This document shows positions 6,232-12,199 of a stretch of DNA of 12,199 nucleotides, piece after piece. This DNA is from Bacillota bacterium (lineage in GTDB: Bacteria > Bacillota > Clostridia > DSM-8532). Position 1 is the stretch's first letter; every line of letters starts with the position of its first letter. The notes below the pieces were generated by a model that did no database searches, was not told the DNA's origin, and saw only the letters and a program-made list of their open reading frames with translations. Where the stretch lies: positions 1 to 12,199 of the forward strand of contig JAEYPI010000212.1 of the NCBI GenBank assembly GCA_023410885.1, given 5' to 3'. Made by a program: the position numbers and the translations under genes.

Positions 6232-7245
6232 TCATCCTTCTTTTACCCCATCAATAAGTCCGACAATAAAGCCTATACCTATTGAAAAATGAATGACAAG
6301 ATATAAAAACAAAGCTACCAAAACGTTTAGTCGTTTAGGGATAACAGCTTTGACTGCAAAATACGCAAATACAAGAATATAGGGAATGTATGCCATACAA
6401 AGGGGTAATACAGAACCGGTCAAAAGAAGAAACATCAAAGCCAATAAGGTATATACAACAAAAATGGAAGGTATCAATGTAGTGATTGATAACTGTGACT
6501 TCCTTTTTTTAATCAGCTTGGCCTCCCAGTAACCGTAGCCAAATAACTGCTTACATGTCCCCTTCAATGTATCCCGCGGAAAGTAATAAAAGCTTATCCC
6601 CGGATCAAACAGAATTTTCCCGCCGCTCTGTATAATCCTCTTATTTAAATCATTATCCTGGTTACGGATTAAAGCTTCATCAAAACCGCCCGCTCCAATC
6701 AATACTTCCTTCTTATAGCATCCATACGCCACGGTCTTGACAAACTGTTTTTTGTCCGAATACCGGTAGGGAGAAAGGCCCCCTCCAAAAGCGGTGGTTC
6801 TCACAGCAGCAAATATTTTGCCAAGCTTGCTTTTACTTATGTCAATTTCCTTTCCTCCGACGCAATCCGTATCATTTTGCTCAAGACTTTCTACGCTTTT
6901 CTTAATAAAATCGGGAGGGTATTCAGCATGAGCACCGACCACAAATATAATCTTGCCTTTGGCGTACTTGATTCCTTTATTAAACGCAGAGGAAGCTATC
7001 TGTTTAGGATTGACCAACAGAACAATATTGCCATAGCTTTTTTGCTTTTCCAATACAACAGCAACCGTATTATCCACTGACATGCCGTCGATTATAATAA
7101 TTTCATACTTTGCTCTGTCAAAATCCTGATTCTCAAGGGTTTCTATGCAATTGCCAATAAAAGCTTCCTCGTTTCTTGCAGCAATAATAATTGAGCAAAT
7201 AATCTCACTCATAACTCCCCCGCTAGTTTTTTCCGAGCTTCCCAT
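6232..7245 (-). CDS. GT2-family glycosyltransferase, ExoA-like, with C-terminal membrane segments
   Basis: The N-terminal GT-A domain opens with CSIIIAARNEEAFIGNCI, followed by YEIIIIDGMSVDNT (nucleotide-binding DGxSxD-type pattern, about 47-60). A GAHAEYPPDF stretch at about 104-113 stands where the metal-binding DxD-like motif is expected, and QDNDLNKRI at about 196-204 corresponds to the acceptor-side (E/Q)D motif. The C-terminal third (about 255-337) has three or four hydrophobic segments, as in ExoA, which adds a sugar to a lipid-linked succinoglycan intermediate. The enzyme would extend the undecaprenyl-linked repeat unit on the cytoplasmic face; donor and acceptor are not predictable. 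The Gly at about 104 replaces the usual Asp. The start at ATG 7245 is 7 nt past the epimerase stop; ATG 7212, just before SEIICSIIIAARNEE, is an alternative with a G-rich but very close ribosome binding site. Confidence 0.88.
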   Translation of the reverse strand: MGSSEKTSGGVMSEIICSIIIAARNEEAFIGNCIETLENQDFDRAKYEIIIIDGMSVDNTVAVVLEKQKSYGNIVLLVNPKQIASSAFNKGIKYAKGKIIFVVGAHAEYPPDFIKKSVESLEQNDTDCVGGKEIDISKSKLGKIFAAVRTTAFGGGLSPYRYSDKKQFVKTVAYGCYKKEVLIGAGGFDEALIRNQDNDLNKRIIQSGGKILFDPGISFYYFPRDTLKGTCKQLFGYGYWEAKLIKKRKSQLSITTLIPSIFVVYTLLALMFLLLTGSVLPLCMAYIPYILVFAYFAVKAVIPKRLNVLVALFLYLVIHFSIGIGFIVGLIDGVKEG

Positions 7246-7252
7246 GCTTCCA

Positions 7253-8380
7253 TCAAAATATCTCTTCCAATATTTTTGCTATTTTTTCGGTTGCACTTCC
7301 GTCTCCGAAATAGTTCTTCTCAAAAACCTTACTATCGGTATGTGTACTCAGCACCTTACCCACAATCATGTTTTTATCTATGGGGCTTAATACATTCCAT
7401 CCTCCATCGAGTGTCTCAATCCATTCCGTCCTGTCAGTCAAGGTAACACAGGGGATCCGTAAAAAATAGGCCTCTTTCTGCAGTCCTCCCGAGTCGGTAA
7501 TGATTTTTCTTGCGTGGCTTATGAGTACAATCATTTGAAAATAGGACACAGGCTTTACAAACAGAATATTTCTATAGGGCCGATTGTTTAAGGATTTTCT
7601 GATCATGTTGATGGTGCGCGGATGCACCAGAAAAAGCACCGGCAGATCCAATGCTTCAAAGCTTTCGATAATGGCACTCAGTTTTTTAAAATAATCCGTA
7701 TTTTCGGCCCTATGAATGGTTGCCAGGTAGAAGGCCTTTTCCTGGATTTTTGAAATGGAATCCGCGTTTTCAAATTGGATATCCTGGTAGGGCTCAAGGC
7801 TTGTCAGACATTCTCTATAAGGCATTTTTTTGAGGGCCGTTTCCCTGTTCTCCAAAAGGCAATCCAGCATGACATCTCCCACGTTATATACGCCCTCTTG
7901 GATACCTTCTCTTTTTAAATTTTCTACTGAAGTAAAAGTGGGACAGAACAGCACGTTGGACAGATAGTCGGTCAATACCCTGTTCTGTTCTTCGGGAATG
8001 AGCTTGTCATAATACCTCAGCCCTGCCTCAATATGAATAATGGGTATCTGAAGCTTCCCTGCCGCCAGAGCCCCTGCAAGAGTGGAATTGGTATCCCCAT
8101 AGACCATCAGGGCATCAGGTTTTTCCTTAATCAGAATATCCTCTATTTTTTCCAGCATTCCGGCTGTTTGTTTGCCGTGAGTGGCCGAGCCTATTGACAG
8201 GTTATATTTGGGGCTGGGTATACTTAGCTCATCAAAGAAGATATCCGACATGTTTTTATCATAGTGTTGGCCTGTATGTATAAGGGTCTCCTGTATATGG
8301 GAATGGTGCAAAAAGTACTTGCTTACCTGGGCTGCTTTAATAAACTGGGGCCTGTTTCCCAGTACTGTAATTAATCTCAC
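7253..8380 (-). CDS. wecB: UDP-N-acetylglucosamine 2-epimerase family (WecB/WbpI-like)
   Basis: The 375-aa protein matches the family in length and motifs: GNRPQFIKAA (8-17), HTGQHYDKNMSDIFF (35-49), GDTNST (95-100), HIEAGLR (116-122), PEEQNR (129-134), TIHRAENTD (221-229), DSGGLQKEA (296-304) and RTEWIETLDGGWN (317-329). Residues corresponding to the catalytic set of E. coli WecB (Asp95, Glu117, Glu131, His213) are all present here as Asp96, Glu118, Glu131 and His223. The enzyme should invert C2 of UDP-GlcNAc to give UDP-ManNAc. The FIKAA and NMSDIFF signatures look closer to WbpI-type epimerases that use UDP-2,3-diacetamido sugars, so the substrate is open and the symbol is a family label. 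It starts with GTG in a 4-bp GTGA overlap with the GT4 gene; GGAGG at 8390-8394 lies 9 nt upstream. Confidence 0.92.
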   Translation of the reverse strand: MRLITVLGNRPQFIKAAQVSKYFLHHSHIQETLIHTGQHYDKNMSDIFFDELSIPSPKYNLSIGSATHGKQTAGMLEKIEDILIKEKPDALMVYGDTNSTLAGALAAGKLQIPIIHIEAGLRYYDKLIPEEQNRVLTDYLSNVLFCPTFTSVENLKREGIQEGVYNVGDVMLDCLLENRETALKKMPYRECLTSLEPYQDIQFENADSISKIQEKAFYLATIHRAENTDYFKKLSAIIESFEALDLPVLFLVHPRTINMIRKSLNNRPYRNILFVKPVSYFQMIVLISHARKIITDSGGLQKEAYFLRIPCVTLTDRTEWIETLDGGWNVLSPIDKNMIVGKVLSTHTDSKVFEKNYFGDGSATEKIAKILEEIF

Positions 8381-9498
8381 TTGGGCATTCCTCCGTCATT
8401 AATCAAATGCTTATAAAGCTCTGTCAATTTTCTGCTTTCACTTTCCCATGAAAATTCGCTTTCTATGAGCTTTCTTCCTTCGCGAATCAATTCCATCCTT
8501 TGCTCTTGGTTTTCGACCAGGGCTTTTATATTCTCAGCTATCTTGATTGAGTCATCCGGGTTAACAAATAGGGCGCATTTACCGAATAGCTCCTTCCAAT
8601 AGGCGAATTCCGACATGATAATGGGCAGGCCGCAGTTTAAATACTCAAAGGCTTTATTGGGAAGTGATTCGGTAGAATTCGGAACTGCCAGAAAATTGAC
8701 AATCCCTATATCAGCCTGCTTCATCACGGCATAAGTCTCTTCAAGCGACTTTAGTCCAAAATACCTGACATACTTCCAGCCGTCTAAAAATCGACATTCT
8801 CTTTCAAAATCAGGCTCTTCCCACCAGCCTAACAGCCATAATTCCGCAAAGCCTTCCAGTATTCTTATAGCATCGATGATTTCTTTAATTCCTCTTATCT
8901 TTGTCAGCCCCCCTGCATAAATGACAGAGGGTTTGGTTTTATCAATCTTTCCAGGTATGATGTCATCAATTAATGAGACATAGGGCACATTTCTTACAAC
9001 AATTGTTTTATTAGGCGGAAATCCCTTGGAAATACCCGGAGTTGCCGCTACTATTTTGTCAAAAAACAAGCTCGAAAACTTTAACAGCCCTCTGAACAAA
9101 CAAGAAACAAGCTTGCGCACACCCATGCCGCCCAGCCATTCCTTGGTTAAAATATCTTCGGGCACATCTTCATGCACATCGTAAATCACTTTTTTCCCGA
9201 TAAGCTTTAAGAATAGCCCTGCCGGAATCAAATCCGGATCATGGAAGTGATAAACATCGGCCCTGAGCTTAATGGCTTTCCATAGTACCTTCCAACCTTT
9301 GAACAGAAACCTGTATAATCTCCCTTCTCTGGTACTAAGAGGAATGATACTTATGTCGTCAACCTTTTTTTCTTGATGATGGCTGGCTATTAAATGCACC
9401 TCATACCCGGCCTGAGCGAGGCTTCTGCACTCTTTATAGAAAATTCTGACATCATGAGCCTGATGTGCTGTTGTCAGAACACATACCCTATTTTTCAT
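8377..9498 (-). CDS. GT4-family (GT-B fold) glycosyltransferase
   Basis: The 373-aa protein has the two-domain GT-B layout. The N-terminal domain begins VCVLTTAHQAHDVRIFYKEC and includes DVYHFHDPDLIPAG (81-94) and IYDVHEDVPE (105-114), which line the acceptor and catalytic cleft. The C-terminal donor domain has VIYAGGLTKIRGI (192-204) and the EX7E signature with Glu277 and Glu285 in ESLPNKAFEYLNCGLPII. This is a retaining transferase using a nucleotide sugar on the cytoplasmic side; the sugar cannot be read from the sequence. Its overlap with the epimerase gene makes ManNAc a possible donor sugar, by inference only. The frame extends to TTG 9513, but that codon lies in the ribosome binding region; AGGAGG (9505-9510) is 6 nt before ATG 9498, which I take as the start. 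It overlaps the polymerase gene by 11 bp and the epimerase gene by 4 bp. Confidence 0.92.
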   Translation of the reverse strand: MKNRVCVLTTAHQAHDVRIFYKECRSLAQAGYEVHLIASHHQEKKVDDISIIPLSTREGRLYRFLFKGWKVLWKAIKLRADVYHFHDPDLIPAGLFLKLIGKKVIYDVHEDVPEDILTKEWLGGMGVRKLVSCLFRGLLKFSSLFFDKIVAATPGISKGFPPNKTIVVRNVPYVSLIDDIIPGKIDKTKPSVIYAGGLTKIRGIKEIIDAIRILEGFAELWLLGWWEEPDFERECRFLDGWKYVRYFGLKSLEETYAVMKQADIGIVNFLAVPNSTESLPNKAFEYLNCGLPIIMSEFAYWKELFGKCALFVNPDDSIKIAENIKALVENQEQRMELIREGRKLIESEFSWESESRKLTELYKHLINDGGMPK

Positions 9499-10780
9499 TC
9501 CCTTCCTCCTCAAAAGCCATTAAACCAAGAAGCACAAAGACCATCCGATTGTCGTTGAGATCCCCGCTGAGCATTGATCCGGTAAAGGCATTTACAAACA
9601 TCATCAGAATGATTGAACCAAAAAATAGGGTTTGGCTGTTATGGGATCTTTTAAAACCCTTTAATGCCGTAAATACCATTGATCCGAACAGGATCAGCCC
9701 CGTTAATCCCAACTCGACCAAAATTTCAAAGATCAGGTTATGAGGATAGGAATTCGTATCGGGCAAGCCGTTGAGTATTGGCCAGGAGCCAATCCCATAT
9801 CCCAGTAAGGGCTTTAGCAGCCATAGCTTCTCAGAAGTCAGATAATACCCCAGCCTTGTACCCGCTGATGAACCCATTCCCGGTTCTAAAAACAACAGCA
9901 TACGGTACAGCGTTGATGTAAGTGAGTCCTTTAAGTAAAGATAGAGGCTTACAAAAAAGATGGATAGAAAAAGAGCAGTTATAAAAGCAGTGTATTTTTT
10001 CAGCTTTGGTTTATTTATTTCCACAAGGCTGCTTCCAAATGAAAGAGGGACGAATAAGGATATGGCCAAGCTTAAAAATGGACCCCTTCCTCCCATGACC
10101 AATAATAAAAACGCAAAATACAGGGACAGGATAAGCATGAAAGTACGTTTTGCCAAGCTTTTTTCAGACAGTAGGCCATAAGCCGCAGAAATAATCAAGC
10201 CCATTCCTAACGTATATCCCAAAGCCAGATAATTGGAGGTCATGGCATTTATGACATCATTCCCCCCCTTTAAAAATACCAAAGTACTTTCTATGGCAAT
10301 CCATACGGAAACAATCAGAAGAAAGCGAATAAAGCGAATAAGGCGCTTCTTATCAGAGGCAATGATAAAAGCACAGGCCACTAAAGCCCATAAGGTCAAG
10401 GTTGAGAAATAAAGCGCTTTTTCCCCGGCGTATACATTGCCCACCGTCCAAGTCTTACTGAGTAAAATATAAAGAACAAACACAAGGGCGGAGAAAACCA
10501 CACCAGTGGCTTTTCTTTTAAACCGCTTCTTCTCAGCCAAAAACACAAGAATGCCTGAACAAACACTCAATGTGAAAAATAGTTGGGTCAAATCAATGGG
10601 AACCCATTCAAGGCTTGGGTTGGCTTTATAGGCCCAAGCAAACAGAAAAAGCGTAAAATAAAACTCAAAAGAAAACAGATTACTCATTACACTGATAAAA
10701 AGATTACGCTTTGAAGTTAAACTGCTGTCATCCTTTATTCCGTCACCATATGCATTTTGTGTAAGCTTGCTATTAAACAT
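9488..10780 (-). CDS. O-antigen ligase / Wzy-type polysaccharide polymerase
   Basis: The 430-aa protein is strongly hydrophobic, with about eleven or twelve membrane segments. It fits the Wzy_C/O-antigen ligase family: GGRGPFLSLAISLF at about 230-243 is the conserved membrane motif, followed by a large extracytoplasmic loop (about 285-345) ending in SYPHNLIFEILVELGLTG (about 344-361), whose HNxxxE pattern is typical. Such proteins polymerise lipid-linked repeat units or join finished polymer to an acceptor on the outer face of the membrane; the sequence cannot separate the two roles, but no other polymerase is visible in the window. The first ~25 residues are polar. The frame extends to TTG 10813, but ATG 10780 has GGGAG (10788-10792) 7 nt upstream and overlaps the deacetylase gene by only 8 bp. 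A 9-bp tandem repeat near 10326-10343 encodes its RFIRF segment. Confidence 0.88.
   Translation of the reverse strand: MFNSKLTQNAYGDGIKDDSSLTSKRNLFISVMSNLFSFEFYFTLFLFAWAYKANPSLEWVPIDLTQLFFTLSVCSGILVFLAEKKRFKRKATGVVFSALVFVLYILLSKTWTVGNVYAGEKALYFSTLTLWALVACAFIIASDKKRLIRFIRFLLIVSVWIAIESTLVFLKGGNDVINAMTSNYLALGYTLGMGLIISAAYGLLSEKSLAKRTFMLILSLYFAFLLLVMGGRGPFLSLAISLFVPLSFGSSLVEINKPKLKKYTAFITALFLSIFFVSLYLYLKDSLTSTLYRMLLFLEPGMGSSAGTRLGYYLTSEKLWLLKPLLGYGIGSWPILNGLPDTNSYPHNLIFEILVELGLTGLILFGSMVFTALKGFKRSHNSQTLFFGSIILMMFVNAFTGSMLSGDLNDNRMVFVLLGLMAFEEEGNEK
9505..9510 (-). promoter_or_regulatory. strong ribosome binding site deciding the GT4 start
   Basis: A perfect AGGAGG on the minus strand, 6 nt before ATG 9498 and inside the last codons of the polymerase gene (its Glu-Glu-Glu-Gly end). 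It argues against the TTG at 9513 being the start. Confidence 0.75.
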
Positions 10781-12199
10781 GGAACTGCTCCCATAACCCC
10801 TTGATATGCTCAATGGCTTCCCTGCCCGATAGACCCAGACAATCGGATTTTCCTAAGTATTCCATCATCTTCTCATATACAGGCTTCCACTCTTCCCCGT
10901 CATAATCAAAGGATGAGTTGTGCCATAAAATCGTAAATAGGCCATGATGCTTTTTAACTGTTTCTATCATACTGATGATCTTGATCAACCCGTCCTCAGG
11001 CAACAGCTTTCTATAGGATTGGAGAGTCCCCTCCATGATGATAAGTGGTAACTCCCAGATATCGAGGACATGGTTATCCAATACATCATAGGGCTTAAAG
11101 GGCAGGCACATACCGCATCGGAATCCTTCATGGTCTGCAAAGGATAGCGTTGTATCATAGAGAAGCCCTGATCTTTGCTGATATCTCCATGTAAAGGGTA
11201 TTCGGAATTTTAAATAGTGCTGCCTGCAGCCATAGGGTTTTCGAAGCACCACAGCATCAACACGTTGCCTTTCCTTTTCCATTATTTTTTCGTTGTTATA
11301 GCTTACCAGACTTCCGTGGTACCCTATTTCACACCCGTAAGCATCCAGCTCTTTTATAAGTGCTCTTACCTTACTATCGTTTAAGCTATAGCGCCAGTCC
11401 GGCTCAGAGGCCTCCGATGCCAAAAAATAAAAGGACGAGTTGAATTGGTACGCTTTTTCAGTACTGATTAAATAATTGAAGGTCCAATAGGGATCCTTTG
11501 TGTGGTCCCGCCTGTTTTGAAAATAGCTTTTTAGGTATTGAACCGCTTTTTTGAGCTTTCTGTGTAATAACAGAATGGCCAAAGTATGCTTTAAGGCAGC
11601 CAACAGATTTTGATTTTTTAAAATGTTATCTACATCATGTGACAGACACACGGCGAAAGCTTTCCCACCCCACAGGTCCGGTCTCCCGTACCCGGGTGAA
11701 AGGTGCTCTATCCACGAGCCTAACAGTTCTATATGCTCATTCACAACAGGTCTGTGAAGAAAGTTGTTTTTATAGGCCAAGGATTCCACTGCCGGAAATC
11801 TGTAATGCCCGTCTTTTTTTACCCCTGAATTTACAACCTCTTCGTACCGTGTAAGCATGAAGAAAATATCAGAGATCATATCGATATTGGTCTTTACTAT
11901 TCTTTTGTCTTCATCTGAACAAATATAGAGTGGTTTATCATCGTTATAGATAGAGACGATGTCGTTGGTTTCTCCTGCCATTTCAGGCGTCCTGTATCTG
12001 CATACTCCCAACGGAATGGAGTCTGATTTCAGATAATCATCACCAAAAAGCCTGCTGGAATTCTTAATAAAAATCAAATTACGGAGGGTATCCGGAATGC
12101 CAAGGGCCTCAAATTCACTGTTGCTATAAATAATGGAGATATCATCATCCTTATCCCCTAATTCATTTAAGCTAGGGATATAGACACATTGGGCCCCCA
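10773..12199 (-). CDS. CE4-like polysaccharide deacetylase with DUF7033-like N-terminal region (5' end outside window)
   Basis: The frame is open from the stop at 10773 to the window edge, giving 474 residues without a start; an in-frame TTG at 12077 is not the true start because coding sequence continues upstream of it (VYIPSLNELGDKDDDISIIYS). The N-terminal half shows ISDIFFMLTRYEE and HYRFPAVESLAYKNNFLHRP, typical of the DUF7033 region that precedes this type of deacetylase. The catalytic half has, in visible-residue numbering, CLSHDVD (184-190, metal-binding Asp/His), EIGYHGS (290-296), RQHYLKF (325-331), LLYDTTLSFADHEGFRCG (345-362) and LWHNSSFD (424-431). These correspond to NodB/CE4 motifs. 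The substrate is probably an N-acetylated polysaccharide precursor (inference). It is the first gene seen here and overlaps the polymerase gene by 8 bp, so it shares its transcript. Confidence 0.85.
   Translation of the reverse strand, partial: GAQCVYIPSLNELGDKDDDISIIYSNSEFEALGIPDTLRNLIFIKNSSRLFGDDYLKSDSIPLGVCRYRTPEMAGETNDIVSIYNDDKPLYICSDEDKRIVKTNIDMISDIFFMLTRYEEVVNSGVKKDGHYRFPAVESLAYKNNFLHRPVVNEHIELLGSWIEHLSPGYGRPDLWGGKAFAVCLSHDVDNILKNQNLLAALKHTLAILLLHRKLKKAVQYLKSYFQNRRDHTKDPYWTFNYLISTEKAYQFNSSFYFLASEASEPDWRYSLNDSKVRALIKELDAYGCEIGYHGSLVSYNNEKIMEKERQRVDAVVLRKPYGCRQHYLKFRIPFTWRYQQRSGLLYDTTLSFADHEGFRCGMCLPFKPYDVLDNHVLDIWELPLIIMEGTLQSYRKLLPEDGLIKIISMIETVKKHHGLFTILWHNSSFDYDGEEWKPVYEKMMEYLGKSDCLGLSGREAIEHIKGLWEQFHV

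Noticed and set aside
9499..9513. TTG at 9513 as the start of the GT4 gene (similarly TTG 10813 for the polymerase)
   Set aside because: The TTG at 9513 directly abuts the AGGAGG that serves ATG 9498; for the polymerase, ATG 10780 has its own GGGAG site and the TTG would force a longer overlap.
10326..10343. Short 9-bp tandem repeat (AAAGCGAAT-type) with a nearby AAGCG/CGCTT inverted repeat
   Set aside because: It encodes the RFIRF segment at a membrane-helix edge of the polymerase; two copies of a 9-mer and a 5-bp stem are not significant.
868..12199. An exosortase/PEP-CTERM-associated EPS cluster
   Set aside because: Deacetylase, GT4, ligase-like and FemAB-like genes recall such clusters, but no exosortase, PEP-CTERM protein or chain-length regulator is present in the window.
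1..12199. CRISPR array, insertion sequence, phage or plasmid functions, tRNA or rRNA
   Set aside because: No repeated spacer pattern, transposase motif, integrase, or RNA-gene signature was seen; the whole window is accounted for by polysaccharide genes apart from the 149-bp gap.

Overview
The window is a slice of a cell-surface polysaccharide (exopolysaccharide, capsule or secondary wall polymer) gene cluster. All eleven recognisable genes lie on the minus strand, so transcription runs from position 12199 toward 1. Both ends are cut: the first gene lacks its start and the last lacks its C-terminal half. The DNA is moderately AT-rich, uses strong AGGAGG-type ribosome binding sites with frequent GTG starts, and encodes proteins that resemble clostridial homologues. 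A low-GC Firmicute, probably a member of the Clostridia, is my best guess; there is no rRNA or other marker to confirm it.

Layout in transcription order: (1) a CE4-like polysaccharide deacetylase with a DUF7033-like N-terminal region (10773-12199, 5'-partial); (2) an O-antigen ligase/Wzy-type polymerase (9488-10780); (3) a GT4 glycosyltransferase (8377-9498); (4) a WecB/WbpI-family UDP-GlcNAc 2-epimerase (7253-8380); (5) an ExoA-like GT2 glycosyltransferase (6232-7245); (6) a WecA/TagO-type polyprenyl-phosphate sugar-1-phosphate transferase (5216-6226); (7) a FemAB/GNAT-like acyltransferase (4302-5150); (8) a DegT/DnrJ/EryC1/StrS sugar aminotransferase (3160-4287); (9) a MurJ-family flippase (1638-3179); (10) a second, shorter CE4-like deacetylase (868-1611); then a 149-bp gap and (11) the N-terminal part of a PglF/CapD/EpsC-type nucleotide-sugar 4,6-dehydratase (1-718, 3'-partial). 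Genes 1 to 10 overlap or almost touch, so translational coupling in one long transcript is likely.

How they could work together (inference): the PglF-like dehydratase and the DegT aminotransferase would make a UDP-4-amino-4,6-dideoxy sugar, which the neighbouring acyltransferase may N-acylate. The epimerase supplies UDP-ManNAc or a related sugar. The WecA-like enzyme starts the repeat unit on undecaprenyl phosphate, the GT4 and GT2 extend it, the MurJ-like protein flips it and the Wzy-like protein polymerises or ligates it. The two deacetylase-like proteins lack a visible signal peptide (the first cannot be judged, being truncated) and may act on cytoplasmic intermediates.

The only gap between genes (719-867) holds a perfect 8-bp inverted repeat and a 14-codon mini-ORF that runs into the ribosome binding site of the dehydratase gene. 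It is the best candidate for an undescribed regulatory element. I saw no mobile element, tRNA, rRNA or CRISPR array.
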